64,000 bases of DNA from CBDBCU01 sp965203435. Lineage in GTDB: Bacteria; Chloroflexota; Dehalococcoidia; Lucifugimonadales; UBA3495. Below, in pieces: positions 1-8,429 of this stretch. A model generated the notes under the pieces. The model saw nothing but the letters and a program-made list of their open reading frames with translations. It ran no database searches and was not told the DNA's origin. Each line of letters begins with the position of its first letter. The first letter of the stretch is position 1. The stretch covers positions 248,001 to 312,000 of the forward strand of contig CBDBCU010000001.1 in assembly GCA_965203435.1 (NCBI GenBank). Direction: 5' to 3'. The position numbers were made by a program, and so were the translations under genes.

Positions 1-368
1 GCGAAAGTCGGATGATCCGGATCGGCGCTGCCGGCGGGCCGGGGGTCTAAAGGGACCGTGGGACGGGCGCGGCGGGCGCGCAGGGTATCCCGGCAGGCAT
101 TGGCGACAATCCGCATTATCCAAGCCGGCAGGTTGTCGCCGCGGAACTGCTGAAAGGCGCGATAGCCGGACACAAAGCTGTCCTGCACCACATCCTCAGC
201 CAACGCCCCGTCGTTCAGCATCCGCCGGGCCAGGTTATAGGCTGGGGACTGGAAATGCTCAATGATGCAGTTGAAACAGTAGGCCGCGCCGGCCCGGTCT
301 AGCGCCGGCAAAGGGATATGGCCGGCGCAATCCGGATTGCCGGGAGCAAAGGGATTGGCCGACGCCAT
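1..368 (-). CDS. ECF-type RNA polymerase sigma factor (N-terminal part, cut by window edge)
   Basis: The 122 readable codons start at ATG 368 and run off the left edge without a stop. Residues from about 24 onward read FNCIIEHFQSPAYNLARRML, then EDVVQDSFVSGYRAF and LPAWIMRIVANACRDTLRAR. This is the region 2.1-2.4 pattern of sigma-70 family ECF factors, which bind the -10 element and core polymerase. Region 4 lies outside the window, so the ECF group cannot be named. No anti-sigma gene is visible on the upstream side. The 60-bp tandem repeat lies directly upstream. Confidence 0.85.
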   Translation of the reverse strand, partial: MASANPFAPGNPDCAGHIPLPALDRAGAAYCFNCIIEHFQSPAYNLARRMLNDGALAEDVVQDSFVSGYRAFQQFRGDNLPAWIMRIVANACRDTLRARRARPTVPLDPRPAGSADPDHPTF

Positions 369-391
369 CAGCCGCCGCTTTCCGGCCGGGC

Positions 392-511
392 CCGGCGGCG
401 GGAGGGACTAACCATCATTCCGCTCATCCTGAACTTGTTGAAGGACCCGGTCCCGGCGGCGGGAGGGGCTACCATTATTCCGCTCATCCTGAACTTGTTG
501 AAGGACCCGGT
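392..511. repeat. Two-unit 60-bp tandem repeat containing the dispersed palindromic repeat
   Basis: Two adjacent 60-bp units (392-451 and 452-511) are almost identical. Each holds one copy of the dispersed repeat (424-446 and 484-506; TCATCCTGAACTTGTTGAAG) flanked by CCCGGCGGCGGGAGGG. It sits between the sigma gene and the acyl-CoA dehydrogenase. The right arm of the usual palindrome is altered to GGACCC in both units, so the pair arose by local duplication after that change. Confidence 0.9.
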
Positions 512-528
512 CCCGGCGGCGGTACAGG

Positions 529-1758
529 CTAACCCTGAAAGGATACCCGGCCATCCAGCAGGCCCCGGGCCATAACGAACTTGTGAATTTCGGAAGTGCC
601 GCCGCCGATGCGGGCGTGGCGCAGCAGGTGATACCAATGGGGAATGGGCATATCCAGGGTTTCGCCCATCCCGCCAAAGACCTGCATAATTTTGTCGATG
701 CTGCGGCAGCCCCACTCGCCGGCGCAGTATTTAATCATCGAGGCTTCCACCCGCACATCCTCGCCCTGGTCGGCCCGGGCCGCCGTTTCCCGAGTAACCG
801 CCCGCAGGTTCATGATGTCAATATAGACATCGGTCAGCATCCATTGGATGGCCTGGCGGTCGCTGATGGGGCGGCCATAAGTAACCCGCTGCTTGGCCCA
901 GGCAATAGCCATTTCCAGGGCGCGGCTGAGGATACCCAAGGCCATCGAACCCCGCAGCAGGCGGTCGTGATGCACCAGCCACTGCTGGCCCAGGGTAAAA
1001 CCCCGGCCCACTTCGCCCAGCACCTGGGTTTGCGGCACCCGCACTGCATCCAGATGCACCATATACTGCTGGGCGCGGGTAGGCACAATCCAGACCCGGA
1101 TGGGTTCAAAGCTGAGGCCGGGGGTAGGATTGTCGATGATGAACATAGTGATGCCGCCGCGCTGCCGCTTTTCCGGGTCGGTAACGGCCTGCACCAGCAG
1201 AAAGTCGGCGGTGGCGGCCCCGGAAATGAACATCTTGGTGCCGCTGATGACCCAATCATCCCCATCCCGGACGGCCCGGGTCTGCATCATTCCGCCGGGG
1301 TCGGAACCGGCTTGCGGCTCGGTCTGGCCGAAAGCGTAGTTGAGGTTGCCCTGGATGGAGGGGTAAAGGTATTTCTGTTCCTGCTCCGGAGTGCAGGAGC
1401 CAATCATCATCATTGGCACCGGAGAAGTGGGCAACTGGACGATGCTTTTGTGGATTTCCTCGTCCAGCACCACATGGCCCAGAGCGCCCATCCCACCGCC
1501 GCCATATTCCTCCGGGACAAAGGAGGTGAAAATGCCGGTCTCCTTGGAAACCTGGTTCAGCCGCCCCCACTTTTCCGGAGACAGGGTGCCGACCACGCCC
1601 ATAACCGTCTCGGCGATCCCCTTGGGGCCGCCGTCATCCACTCCCTCCTGAGGGGGATTAGCCAGATACTCGGCTTCCAAGGGGATGCATTCATCCCGCA
1701 CAATCTGGCGGATCATATTTTTCAGGCCGTCGATTTCCGGGGAAAGCCCTGGCTGCAT
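529..1758 (-). CDS. Acyl-CoA dehydrogenase family protein
   Basis: 409 aa FAD flavoenzyme that would oxidise an acyl-CoA to the enoyl-CoA and pass electrons to ETF. Visible signatures are YAFGQTEPQAGSDPGG and WVISGTKMFISGA in the middle beta domain, and IGGGTSEIHKFVMARGLL near the C-terminus. In many family members a catalytic Glu precedes the GT of that last motif; here it is Gly, as in members that place the base on another helix. The start at ATG 1758 is chosen because GGGAG lies 7 nt upstream; a longer frame to 1806 has no ribosome site. The substrate cannot be told from sequence. Confidence 0.93.
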   Translation of the reverse strand: MQPGLSPEIDGLKNMIRQIVRDECIPLEAEYLANPPQEGVDDGGPKGIAETVMGVVGTLSPEKWGRLNQVSKETGIFTSFVPEEYGGGGMGALGHVVLDEEIHKSIVQLPTSPVPMMMIGSCTPEQEQKYLYPSIQGNLNYAFGQTEPQAGSDPGGMMQTRAVRDGDDWVISGTKMFISGAATADFLLVQAVTDPEKRQRGGITMFIIDNPTPGLSFEPIRVWIVPTRAQQYMVHLDAVRVPQTQVLGEVGRGFTLGQQWLVHHDRLLRGSMALGILSRALEMAIAWAKQRVTYGRPISDRQAIQWMLTDVYIDIMNLRAVTRETAARADQGEDVRVEASMIKYCAGEWGCRSIDKIMQVFGGMGETLDMPIPHWYHLLRHARIGGGTSEIHKFVMARGLLDGRVSFQG

Positions 1759-1834
1759 CAAACTACTCCCAAGCAAGGTTAGCCGGATAAATCCGGGGCG
1801 GCGCAAAGGTACAGGTTAAGCCGCCGCCGGCGCT

Positions 1835-1905
1835 ATTCGGTTGCCGGGTATCATCCGCTCATCCTGAACTTGTTGAAGGATGAATGCCCGGTAAATAGAA
1901 CGGAT
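1835..1905. repeat. Dispersed palindromic repeat with inverted flanks
   Basis: Core 1859-1883 is a full copy of the 25-bp imperfect palindrome (7-bp outer stem TCATCCT/AGGATGA). It is flanked by CTATTCGGTTGCCGGGTAT on the left and ATGCCCGGTAAATAGAAC on the right, which are roughly inverted copies of each other. The whole unit could fold as a nested hairpin. The same left flank recurs at about 42150. Confidence 0.8.
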
Positions 1906-1914
1906 CCCCGCCGG

Positions 1915-2133
1915 CTAATGAAGGGGACAGACATAGGTAAAGGCGGTGTAAAGGGCATTTTCCGACCCCTCAGCCGCCGCACCATCCGCCGCTTGGACTT
2001 GGGCCAAGGCCGGCCCGTTGCCGCCATTGGGCAAAGCCATATTGCCGCCCTGGGCCACTACGCCCAGGCCGGTGGCAATGATGGACATAACCAGCAGCAG
2101 AATTACAGCGAGGCCAACGATTTTCCCTTTCAT
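1915..2133 (-). CDS. Small membrane-anchored or secreted protein, function unknown
   Basis: 72 aa. Met-Lys-Gly-Lys is followed by one hydrophobic helix (IVGLAVILLLVMSIIATGLG, residues about 5-24), then a small polar Gly/Ala/Asn-rich tail ending in Cys-Pro-Leu-His. ATG 2133 is preceded by GGGAGGGGGGCA, a strong ribosome site, and a TATAAAAT -10-like box lies about 60 bp further upstream. I recognise no family. It is divergent from selA with a shared 194-bp upstream region. Confidence 0.6.
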   Translation of the reverse strand: MKGKIVGLAVILLLVMSIIATGLGVVAQGGNMALPNGGNGPALAQVQAADGAAAEGSENALYTAFTYVCPLH

Positions 2134-2191
2134 TGCCCCCCTCCCAAACCGGCGGCAAGGATACCGATGATTGTCCTTCGATGACAAATCT

Positions 2192-2199
2192 ATTTTATA
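2192..2199 (-). promoter_or_regulatory. Putative -10 element for the 72-aa membrane protein
   Basis: On the minus strand this reads TATAAAAT, about 60 bp before the start at 2133. No convincing -35 is present. Confidence 0.4.
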
Positions 2200-2251
2200 C
2201 CGTGCCGCCGGAAAATGCTATCCCCGGTTATGGGGTTAAACCGGGCTTTCG

Positions 2252-2260
2252 TGGTAGAAT
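2252..2260 (+). promoter_or_regulatory. Extended -10 promoter for selA
   Basis: TGGTAGAAT matches the extended -10 pattern (TGn then TAnAAT) seen before several genes of this window. It lies 67 bp upstream of the selA TTG start, implying a leader of about 60 nt. No good -35 hexamer is found 17 bp upstream. Confidence 0.5.
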
Positions 2261-2327
2261 AGGGCGATTCAACCCGCCGCCGTCAATCCGGCGGCCGTTG
2301 AGTAATACAGTCAGCAGGAAAGGGATT

Positions 2328-3722
2328 TTGACCGCGCAATTTCGCAACATTCCCAGCGTAGAGCGGGTAATGGCGGCCGATCCAGTGGCCGCCTTGACCG
2401 CGGCCCACAGCCGGGAGTGGGTGGTTGACCTGGTACGGCGGGAATTGGCCGCCGCCCGGCAGCGGGCGCGGCAGGGCCAGGTTGCGCCGTCGGTAGCGGA
2501 AATCGCGGCGGCGGTTTGCCGGGCGGCGGCGGAATTGACCCGGCCGGCCCCCCGGCCGGTCATCAATGCCACCGGGGTCATCCTGCACACCAACCTGGGC
2601 CGGGCGCCGCTGAGTCTGGCGGCCACGGCGGCGGCCGCCCAAGCGGCTCAAGGCTATTCCAACCTCGAGTTGGATTTGGAAAATGGGCGGCGGGGTTCCC
2701 GGCAGGCCCATCTGCAAACCCTGCTGCAAGAATTGACCGGGGCTGATGCCGGCCTGGTGGTCAACAACAATGCCGCGGCGGTGCTGCTCGGCTTGTCGGC
2801 CCTGGCCGCCGGCAAAGCGGTAATCGTATCCCGGGGCGAGGCCGTGGAAATCGGCGGAGGATTCCGCATCCCGGATGTGCTGGCCCAAAGCGGGGCGCAA
2901 CTGGTAGATGTAGGCACCACTAACCGCACCTATGCCCGGGATTACGCCAATGCCATCACCGCAAACACCGCCGCCCTGCTCAAAGCCCACGCCAGCAACT
3001 TCCGGGTAGAGGGTTTTACCGCCGCCGTAGAGCCGGCGGAATTGGCGGCTTTGGGCGCGGAACATAATATCCCGGTACTGCACGACATCGGCAGCGGCTG
3101 CTTGCTGCCTACGGAACGCTACGGCCTGGCCCACGAACCCACGCCGCAGGAAAGCGTGGCCGCCGGAGTCGGATTGACCTTTTTCTCCGGGGATAAACTG
3201 CTGGGCGGGCCGCAGGCCGGCATCGTAGTCGGTACTAAAGAACTGATTGGGCGGTTGGAGCGGCATCCTTTGGCCCGGGCTGTCCGCATCGACAAGCAAA
3301 GCCTGGCCGCCTTGATTGCCACTTTAACCCACTACCGGCGGCGGGAGGCGGAACGGGAAATCCCCATCTGGCGGATGTTGGGGATGCCGCTGACCATGAT
3401 TGAGGATCGGGCCCGGGCCTGGCGGGCTGCCTTAAACCCGCCGGAATCAGCGCCGGCAAAAATAGAAACGGCCCGGTCGGCTATTGGCGGCGGCAGTTTG
3501 CCCGGAGAAACTTTGCCGACCAAGGTTTTGTCCCTGCCCGGCGCATCCTGGCCCGGCGGCGCGGCCGGAGTAATGGAACGGCTGCGCCGCGGCAATCCCC
3601 CGGTAATCGCCCGCATTGAGGACGACCGGGTATTGCTGGATCCCCGGACGGTACTGCCCGAGGAGGAAACCGCTCTGCTGAAATGCCTGCAAGCGGCCTT
3701 GTCCCTCGGTAATTCCGGTTAG
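2328..3722 (+). CDS. selA: L-seryl-tRNA(Sec) selenium transferase
   Basis: 464 aa, close to the E. coli length of 463. SelA is a PLP enzyme that converts Ser-tRNA(Sec) to selenocysteinyl-tRNA using selenophosphate. The N-terminus FRNIPSVERVM and the block VINATGVILHTNLGRAPLS are typical. The PLP lysine is about K290 in FFSGDKLLGGPQAG. The start is TTG 2328: AGGAAAGGG sits just upstream and the resulting N-terminus matches the family, whereas the open frame extends back to 2133 without family-like sequence. Its tRNA substrate gene lies about 36 kb away at 38622-38718. selB and selD were not found in the window. Confidence 0.96.
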   Translation: MTAQFRNIPSVERVMAADPVAALTAAHSREWVVDLVRRELAAARQRARQGQVAPSVAEIAAAVCRAAAELTRPAPRPVINATGVILHTNLGRAPLSLAATAAAAQAAQGYSNLELDLENGRRGSRQAHLQTLLQELTGADAGLVVNNNAAAVLLGLSALAAGKAVIVSRGEAVEIGGGFRIPDVLAQSGAQLVDVGTTNRTYARDYANAITANTAALLKAHASNFRVEGFTAAVEPAELAALGAEHNIPVLHDIGSGCLLPTERYGLAHEPTPQESVAAGVGLTFFSGDKLLGGPQAGIVVGTKELIGRLERHPLARAVRIDKQSLAALIATLTHYRRREAEREIPIWRMLGMPLTMIEDRARAWRAALNPPESAPAKIETARSAIGGGSLPGETLPTKVLSLPGASWPGGAAGVMERLRRGNPPVIARIEDDRVLLDPRTVLPEEETALLKCLQAALSLGNSG

Positions 3723-3736
3723 CCTGGGCAGCGGAA

Positions 3737-4495
3737 ATGACCGACTTTCTGATAATCCCGGATGCCGGGCAAGGGGCGTGGTTCTGGAGCCGGGTCTGGG
3801 GCTATATGACGGCTCCGGTGGAACATCCGCCCCGCCTCTATCAGGCGCGGAGTTCCCGTCAAGCCTTGGCCCTGAACCTGCCCGGCCATGGCCCCGACGC
3901 CGTGGGCGATACTGGGGAGATGCGGCTGGATGAATGCGTCCAAGCCATCCTTCAGGCGGCGGCGCGGCGGAATATGGCGGCTCCGGTGCTGGTGGGCCAC
4001 GGCTGGGGCGGGCTGTTGACCCTACTGGCGGCTCCCCTGCTAACGCCGCCGCCGCAAAGGATTGCGCTGGTGGCCGGAATGATCCCGGAGAATGGCCGCG
4101 CTCCTCTATCTCTGTATCCCCCGAAAATCCGGCGGCGGCTTTCCCGGAACTTGAACCTGAGCAAACTCTTGGGCCGGGATCCCAGGCTGCCGCCCCGCCT
4201 GATTGCCCGCTATATGTGCAACGGGATGGCGGCGGGGGAAATCGCCGCTGCCTTGGGCTTTTTCGGCCCCTTGCCGACCCGGGCCTTGGAACGCAAAGTG
4301 ACTTTGCCCCGCTTGGAAATGCCTTGCCCGGTCAGCTATATCGTCTTGGAACAGGATTTGCTGCTGCCCCGGGAGACGCAGCTGCGGATGGCCCGGCGGA
4401 TTCCCGGGGTTGAGTTGATCCCCCTCGATTCCTGCCACCAGGCGCCGCTGCACCGGCCCCGGGAATTGGCGGATCTGCTGCTGGGATTGGCCTGA
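3737..4495 (+). CDS. Alpha/beta-hydrolase fold protein lacking the nucleophilic Ser
   Basis: 252 aa. The fold is indicated by an early LNLPGHGPDAVGD segment, the nucleophile-elbow position LVGHGWGGLLTLLA (about residues 86-99), and a C-terminal DSCHQAPLHRP that could carry the triad His. The elbow reads G-H-G-W-G where active family members have G-H-S-x-G, so the usual serine is a glycine. Either the protein is non-hydrolytic or it uses other chemistry, as seen in cofactor-free lyases and dioxygenases of this fold. It begins 14 bp after selA and is followed 1 bp later by the EndoQ-like gene, so the three are probably co-transcribed. Confidence 0.75.
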   Translation: MTDFLIIPDAGQGAWFWSRVWGYMTAPVEHPPRLYQARSSRQALALNLPGHGPDAVGDTGEMRLDECVQAILQAAARRNMAAPVLVGHGWGGLLTLLAAPLLTPPPQRIALVAGMIPENGRAPLSLYPPKIRRRLSRNLNLSKLLGRDPRLPPRLIARYMCNGMAAGEIAAALGFFGPLPTRALERKVTLPRLEMPCPVSYIVLEQDLLLPRETQLRMARRIPGVELIPLDSCHQAPLHRPRELADLLLGLA

Positions 4496-4496
4496 T

Positions 4497-5750
4497 ATGC
4501 CTTACCTGGCCGACCTGCATCTCCATTCGGCTTATGCCTACGCCACCAGTAGCGCGTTGACTTTGCCCAACCTGGCCTCCTGGGCGCAGTGCAAAGGCAT
4601 TGACCTGCTGGCTACCGCCGACTTTACCCATCCGATCTGGTTTCGCGAGTTGCGGGATAATTTGACCGCCGCGGCTGCCGCCGGCTTGTATCGCTATGGC
4701 GGCGTTCATTTCGTTTTGGGGACGGAAGTCAGCTGCGTTTACCGGCAGGAGGGTCAAGGGCGGCGGATTCATCTGCTCCTCTTTGCGCCGGATCTGGCTA
4801 CGGCGGCCCGGCTTAACCAGGCTTTGGCGGCCTATGGCAATCTGGAATCCGACGGGCGGCCTACCCTGTCCCTGTCGGCGCGGGATTTGACCGCCCTGGC
4901 TCTGGAAACCCACCCGGATTGCATCGTAATGCCGGCCCACGCCTGGACGCCCTGGTATGGGGTCTATGGCTCCAAATCCGGATTTGATACTCTGGCCGCC
5001 GCCTTTGGCGATTTGTACCCCCACATCCCTGCCATCGAAACCGGCTTGTCCAGCGACCCGGCAATGAACTGGGCCATCCCGGAATTGCGGGATAAAACCA
5101 TCGTTTCCTTTTCCGATGCCCATTCCTTGCCGCGGCTGGGGCGGGAAGTAACGGCTTTTGAGGGGGAAATGAGCTACCCTGGCTTGGCCGCCGCTTTGCG
5201 GAATAACCAAGTGGCTTACACCGTGGAGTTTTACCCGGAGGAGGGCAAGTACCACTATGACGGCCACCGCAAATGCGGCGTGGCGCAACATCCCGAAACC
5301 ACGCTCGGGGTAGGCGCGGATTGCCCGGTGTGCGGCCGGCCCTTGACCCTGGGCGTCCTGCATCGGACGCTGCGCTTGGCCGGGGCCGGCGGTTTAAGGG
5401 CCGGAATCCGCCAGTCCGATGGGTTTATAACCTCTCCCGAGGGCCGGCCGCCCTTTGCCCGGCTGATACCCCTGGCGGAAATTATCGCCGCCGTGCTGGG
5501 GCAGGGCGTCAATACCAAGGGCGTACAGGATAAGTACCGGCAGGCAATCGCCGAATTGGGCAGTGAGTTGGCGGTTCTGCTGTATGCCGGCAGAGCCGAT
5601 TTGACGGCGGCGGCCGGGCCGGAACTGGCGGCGGCCGTGCTGCAAGCCCGGGCCGGCGACCTCTATGTGGAACCGGGCTATGATGGGGTGTACGGCAAAG
5701 TGTCGCTGCCGGCCGCCGGCCCGGCGCAGGCGGCTTTTGACCTGGTTTGA
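4497..5750 (+). CDS. PHP-domain protein, endonuclease Q-like
   Basis: 417 aa. The N-terminus LADLHLHSAYAYATSSALT is the PHP metal-binding HxH motif, with further ligands at TADFTHP, GTEVSCVY, MPAHAWTPWYG and FSDAHSLPRLGRE. Around residue 255-285 lies a Cys/His cluster (KCGVAQHPET then CPVCGRPLT), a likely structural zinc site. This order of PHP core, zinc finger and helical C-terminus matches EndoQ, which nicks DNA 5' of deaminated bases or abasic sites. ATG 4497 lies 1 nt after the preceding stop, suggesting translational coupling. DNA repair is the expected role. Confidence 0.82.
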   Translation: MPYLADLHLHSAYAYATSSALTLPNLASWAQCKGIDLLATADFTHPIWFRELRDNLTAAAAAGLYRYGGVHFVLGTEVSCVYRQEGQGRRIHLLLFAPDLATAARLNQALAAYGNLESDGRPTLSLSARDLTALALETHPDCIVMPAHAWTPWYGVYGSKSGFDTLAAAFGDLYPHIPAIETGLSSDPAMNWAIPELRDKTIVSFSDAHSLPRLGREVTAFEGEMSYPGLAAALRNNQVAYTVEFYPEEGKYHYDGHRKCGVAQHPETTLGVGADCPVCGRPLTLGVLHRTLRLAGAGGLRAGIRQSDGFITSPEGRPPFARLIPLAEIIAAVLGQGVNTKGVQDKYRQAIAELGSELAVLLYAGRADLTAAAGPELAAAVLQARAGDLYVEPGYDGVYGKVSLPAAGPAQAAFDLV

Positions 5751-5785
5751 CCCTGAGGGCGGCGGCCCGGGCCCGAGCGCCGATA

Positions 5786-5794
5786 TGTTACAAT
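5786..5794 (+). promoter_or_regulatory. Extended -10 promoter before the RimI-like gene
   Basis: TGTTACAAT is followed 63 bp later by the RimI-like ATG. It shares the TGn-TAnAAT form with other promoters here; no clear -35 is present. Confidence 0.5.
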
Positions 5795-5857
5795 TCCCGC
5801 CGGGTTGGCCCTTAAATCGGTTAAACCGGCATTCCGGATCCGTTGCAAAGGTCGTTT

Positions 5858-6541
5858 ATGGAAGTGTCGCTCCGGCGGATGCGCGCCGAGGACATTGAGC
5901 AGGTTATCGCCATTGAGCGGGAAGCCTTTCTGCCCCTGCGGTTGGGAACTTCCTTTAAGCGGGAGTTGAGCAACCGCTATGCCTGCTATCTGGTGGCCGT
6001 GCAGCCACCGGAGGAGGAAACGGCGGCGGCGGAAATAGCCGATATCGAAACCGATGCCCTGGCGGCGGCGGAAAGGAACGGGGCGGCCGATGCTAACCTG
6101 TGGGGTCGGATGGTGCGCGGCGTCAAGGAAATGGTGCGCCGGGAGCCGCCGGACGCTGCGCCGCCCGGAGACATTGCCGGCTATGTAGGCATCTGGTTTC
6201 AGGGCAACGAAGCCCACATCACCGAAATCGCGGTGCAGGAACGCCTGCGCGGCAACGGCATCGGCGAGCTGCTGCTGATTGGCTCGGTGCGGGCGGCCTT
6301 GGAAAACGGCTCCGCCTTGCTGACCTTGGAAGCCCGGGTATCCAACTTTATCGCCCAGCGGCTCTACGAAAAGTACGGATTCCACCAGGCCGGCCTCCGC
6401 AAAGCCTACTACTCGGACAATCGGGAGGACGCGGTAATAATGACCACCCGCCCCATCCACAGCAACGAATACCGGGAACTGTTCCACCAGCTGCAAGGGA
6501 AGTTTCTGGAACGGTGGGGGGAGATTCGGATTGAGGGGTAG
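5858..6541 (+). CDS. GNAT N-acetyltransferase, RimI-like
   Basis: 227 aa. The N-terminal RRMRAEDIEQVIAIEREAF and the acetyl-CoA loop ITEIAVQERLRGNGIGELLL followed by LTLEARVSNFIAQRLYEKYG are the RimI pattern (N-terminal alanine acetylation of ribosomal protein S18 and similar substrates). ATG 5858 has AAAGG 6-7 nt upstream; the in-frame TTG at 5843 lacks a site. Unlike RimI proteins of about 150 aa, it carries an extra stretch of roughly 60 residues (about 48-108, acidic and Ala-rich) between strands beta3 and beta4, plus a C-terminal extension. The protein substrate is therefore uncertain. Confidence 0.85.
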   Translation: MEVSLRRMRAEDIEQVIAIEREAFLPLRLGTSFKRELSNRYACYLVAVQPPEEETAAAEIADIETDALAAAERNGAADANLWGRMVRGVKEMVRREPPDAAPPGDIAGYVGIWFQGNEAHITEIAVQERLRGNGIGELLLIGSVRAALENGSALLTLEARVSNFIAQRLYEKYGFHQAGLRKAYYSDNREDAVIMTTRPIHSNEYRELFHQLQGKFLERWGEIRIEG

Positions 6542-6595
6542 GGGAGGGATTGCTGAAAAGGATGACGCTGCGGCCGATACAGTCGCTCCAAATTC

Positions 6596-6604
6596 TGCTA
6601 AAAT
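6596..6604 (+). promoter_or_regulatory. Extended -10 promoter of the first methyltransferase-HNH gene
   Basis: TGCTAAAAT lies 29 bp before ATG 6634. It matches the TGn-TAnAAT pattern of this window. Confidence 0.5.
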
Positions 6605-6633
6605 CCGGTTACTTAACCTTAAAGAGGTAAGGT

Positions 6634-8277
6634 ATGGTGGCTAATGCGGATGACCGGCAGAACTTTCCCGACCGCGCCCTTTACACCCTCGACAACCTGG
6701 CCGCCCTGCGGGGGATGAACAGCGAAACGGTGGATTTGATTGCCACCGATCCGCCCTTTAACACTTCCCGCAATCGGGCCGGCACCGCCGGCTTTTATGT
6801 GGACAAGTGGAAGTGGGGCGATACCGGCATCTTGCCCGACCAGTGGAAGTGGAACGAAGTTCATCCCATCTGGCTGGAACAGGTGCGGGATGAAAACCGG
6901 GCTTTGCACGAAGTCATTGAGGCCGCCGGCCAGTGTCACGGCGAGGACATCGCCGCCTTTCTCTGTTTCCTGTCGGTGCGCCTGCTGGAAATGCACCGCA
7001 TCCTGAAACCTACTGGATCCCTGTACCTGCACTGCGACCACGCCGCCAATGGCTACCTGCGTATGGCGTTAGACGCCATCTTTGGGGCCAGGAATTTCCG
7101 CAACGAAATTTCTTGGCGTACTACCCCCAAAGCCCTCAGTGCCAAGCAGTTTCCCCGCACCCACGACACCATCTTTTTCTACAACAAGGGCCGGAGTTAC
7201 ACTTGGAATCCCCAATACCAACCCCATACCGAGGAATACGCCAAGTCGTTTAATCATAACGACGAGTTCGGCGCTTTTACTCCGGCGGATTTGTCCGGGG
7301 GCAAGGCCGGCGGCCGGGAATCCTATCTGCCGTTCCATGGACAGCCGCCGCCGCCAGGCCGGGCTTGGGCGCCGCCGACCCGCGATCGATTCCCGGCGGC
7401 GGCGATGGCCCGGATTCCGGCCAACTACGAGGAATTGAATCAACTGGAGAAATGCCAAGCCCTGGATCAAGCCGGCCTGATTTACTGGTCGTCCACCGGA
7501 AAGCCCTATTACAAAAAATACCTTTCCACGCTGAAAGGCACGCTCCTGGAGGACATCATCACCGATATAAGCCCGCCCGGCTCTGGCGAAAGGACGGGCA
7601 GCCCGGATCAGAAACCGATTGTCCTTTACGAGCGCATTATCAAGGCGTCCAGCAATCCCGGCGACTTGGTATTAGACCCCTTTTGCGGTTGCGCCACGAC
7701 CCTGATCGCGGCCCACAACCTGGGCCGCCGTTGGGTCGGCATTGACCGCCGGGCCGACGCCGCCTTTCATATCGCCAACCGACTGCTGAGCCTGGGCATC
7801 AATGTCGACGCGTTTCAGGCGCAGCAGCAATCCCTGTTGCGGGAATTGCAGGCCCATTGTCAAATCCTGGACACGCCGCCCATTCGCACCGATGATGGGG
7901 ATACCGCCCCCCATTTGGCCGCCGTCTATCCCGCCCGCCGCAAGCCGGCCAGTATGACCCGGCAGCAGATGATGGATATTCTTGTGGAGCAATGGGGCGT
8001 GGTCTGCTGGGGCTGCGGTTTTGAGCCGCCGGATTCGGAACATTTTGAGCTGGATCATATTGACCCGGCCTCGCAAGGCGGCAGCAATGAACTGGATAAT
8101 CGCTGCCCTTTGTGCGGCCCCTGCAACAAGCGGAAATCCAACCGCCTGACCCTGGTCGCCCTGCGCCAACTCAACCGGCGGCTGGGCAAATGGTACGGCA
8201 AACCGCCCATAGACCGGCGGATTGACATCCGCTTGGCCCGGGAATGGGCGGCCCAATATCTGGCCGTCCGGGCGTAG
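6634..8277 (+). CDS. Fused DNA methyltransferase-HNH endonuclease (copy 1)
   Basis: 547 aa. The N-terminal part is an amino-group (N6-A/N4-C) methyltransferase of the beta class. Motif IV DPPF is at residues 39-42, a Mod-like core GSLYLHCDHAANGYL follows, and the AdoMet motif DPFCGCATT is at about 348. The C-terminal roughly 100 residues are an HNH nuclease: CWGCGF at 458-463, DH at 474-475, ELDN, then CGPCNKRKSN. Modification and cleavage modules thus share one chain, and no separate specificity or restriction gene is adjacent. ATG 6634 has AGAGGTAAGG upstream. Two paralogs with the same architecture lie at 15.1 and 55.2 kb. Target site and activity are unknown. Confidence 0.88.
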   Translation: MVANADDRQNFPDRALYTLDNLAALRGMNSETVDLIATDPPFNTSRNRAGTAGFYVDKWKWGDTGILPDQWKWNEVHPIWLEQVRDENRALHEVIEAAGQCHGEDIAAFLCFLSVRLLEMHRILKPTGSLYLHCDHAANGYLRMALDAIFGARNFRNEISWRTTPKALSAKQFPRTHDTIFFYNKGRSYTWNPQYQPHTEEYAKSFNHNDEFGAFTPADLSGGKAGGRESYLPFHGQPPPPGRAWAPPTRDRFPAAAMARIPANYEELNQLEKCQALDQAGLIYWSSTGKPYYKKYLSTLKGTLLEDIITDISPPGSGERTGSPDQKPIVLYERIIKASSNPGDLVLDPFCGCATTLIAAHNLGRRWVGIDRRADAAFHIANRLLSLGINVDAFQAQQQSLLRELQAHCQILDTPPIRTDDGDTAPHLAAVYPARRKPASMTRQQMMDILVEQWGVVCWGCGFEPPDSEHFELDHIDPASQGGSNELDNRCPLCGPCNKRKSNRLTLVALRQLNRRLGKWYGKPPIDRRIDIRLAREWAAQYLAVRA

Positions 8278-8363
8278 CAAGGCAACTTGGCGGTAATGGC
8301 CGATTAAGCCGGGCGGCGGAAAGTCCGTCAGGAAACATAAAATGGTATCTGGCGGAATAGAGG

Positions 8364-8392
8364 TTGACCAACCCCCATCCCCTTGTTAAAAT
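8364..8392 (+). promoter_or_regulatory. Sigma-70-type promoter, copy A of a duplicated 47-bp segment
   Basis: TTGACC (8364-8369), a 17-bp spacer and TAAAAT (8387-8392), with TGT before the -10. The surrounding 47 bp (8361-8407) is identical to 9479-9525. It drives the radical SAM gene. Confidence 0.8.
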
Positions 8393-8429
8393 AGGCCAGC
8401 CTTAGGGGTAACTCTGAGGGATGCCCAAT

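Noticed and set aside
583..1782. A 399-codon frame antisense to the acyl-CoA dehydrogenase
   Set aside because: His/Gly/Pro-rich translation typical of an antisense shadow.
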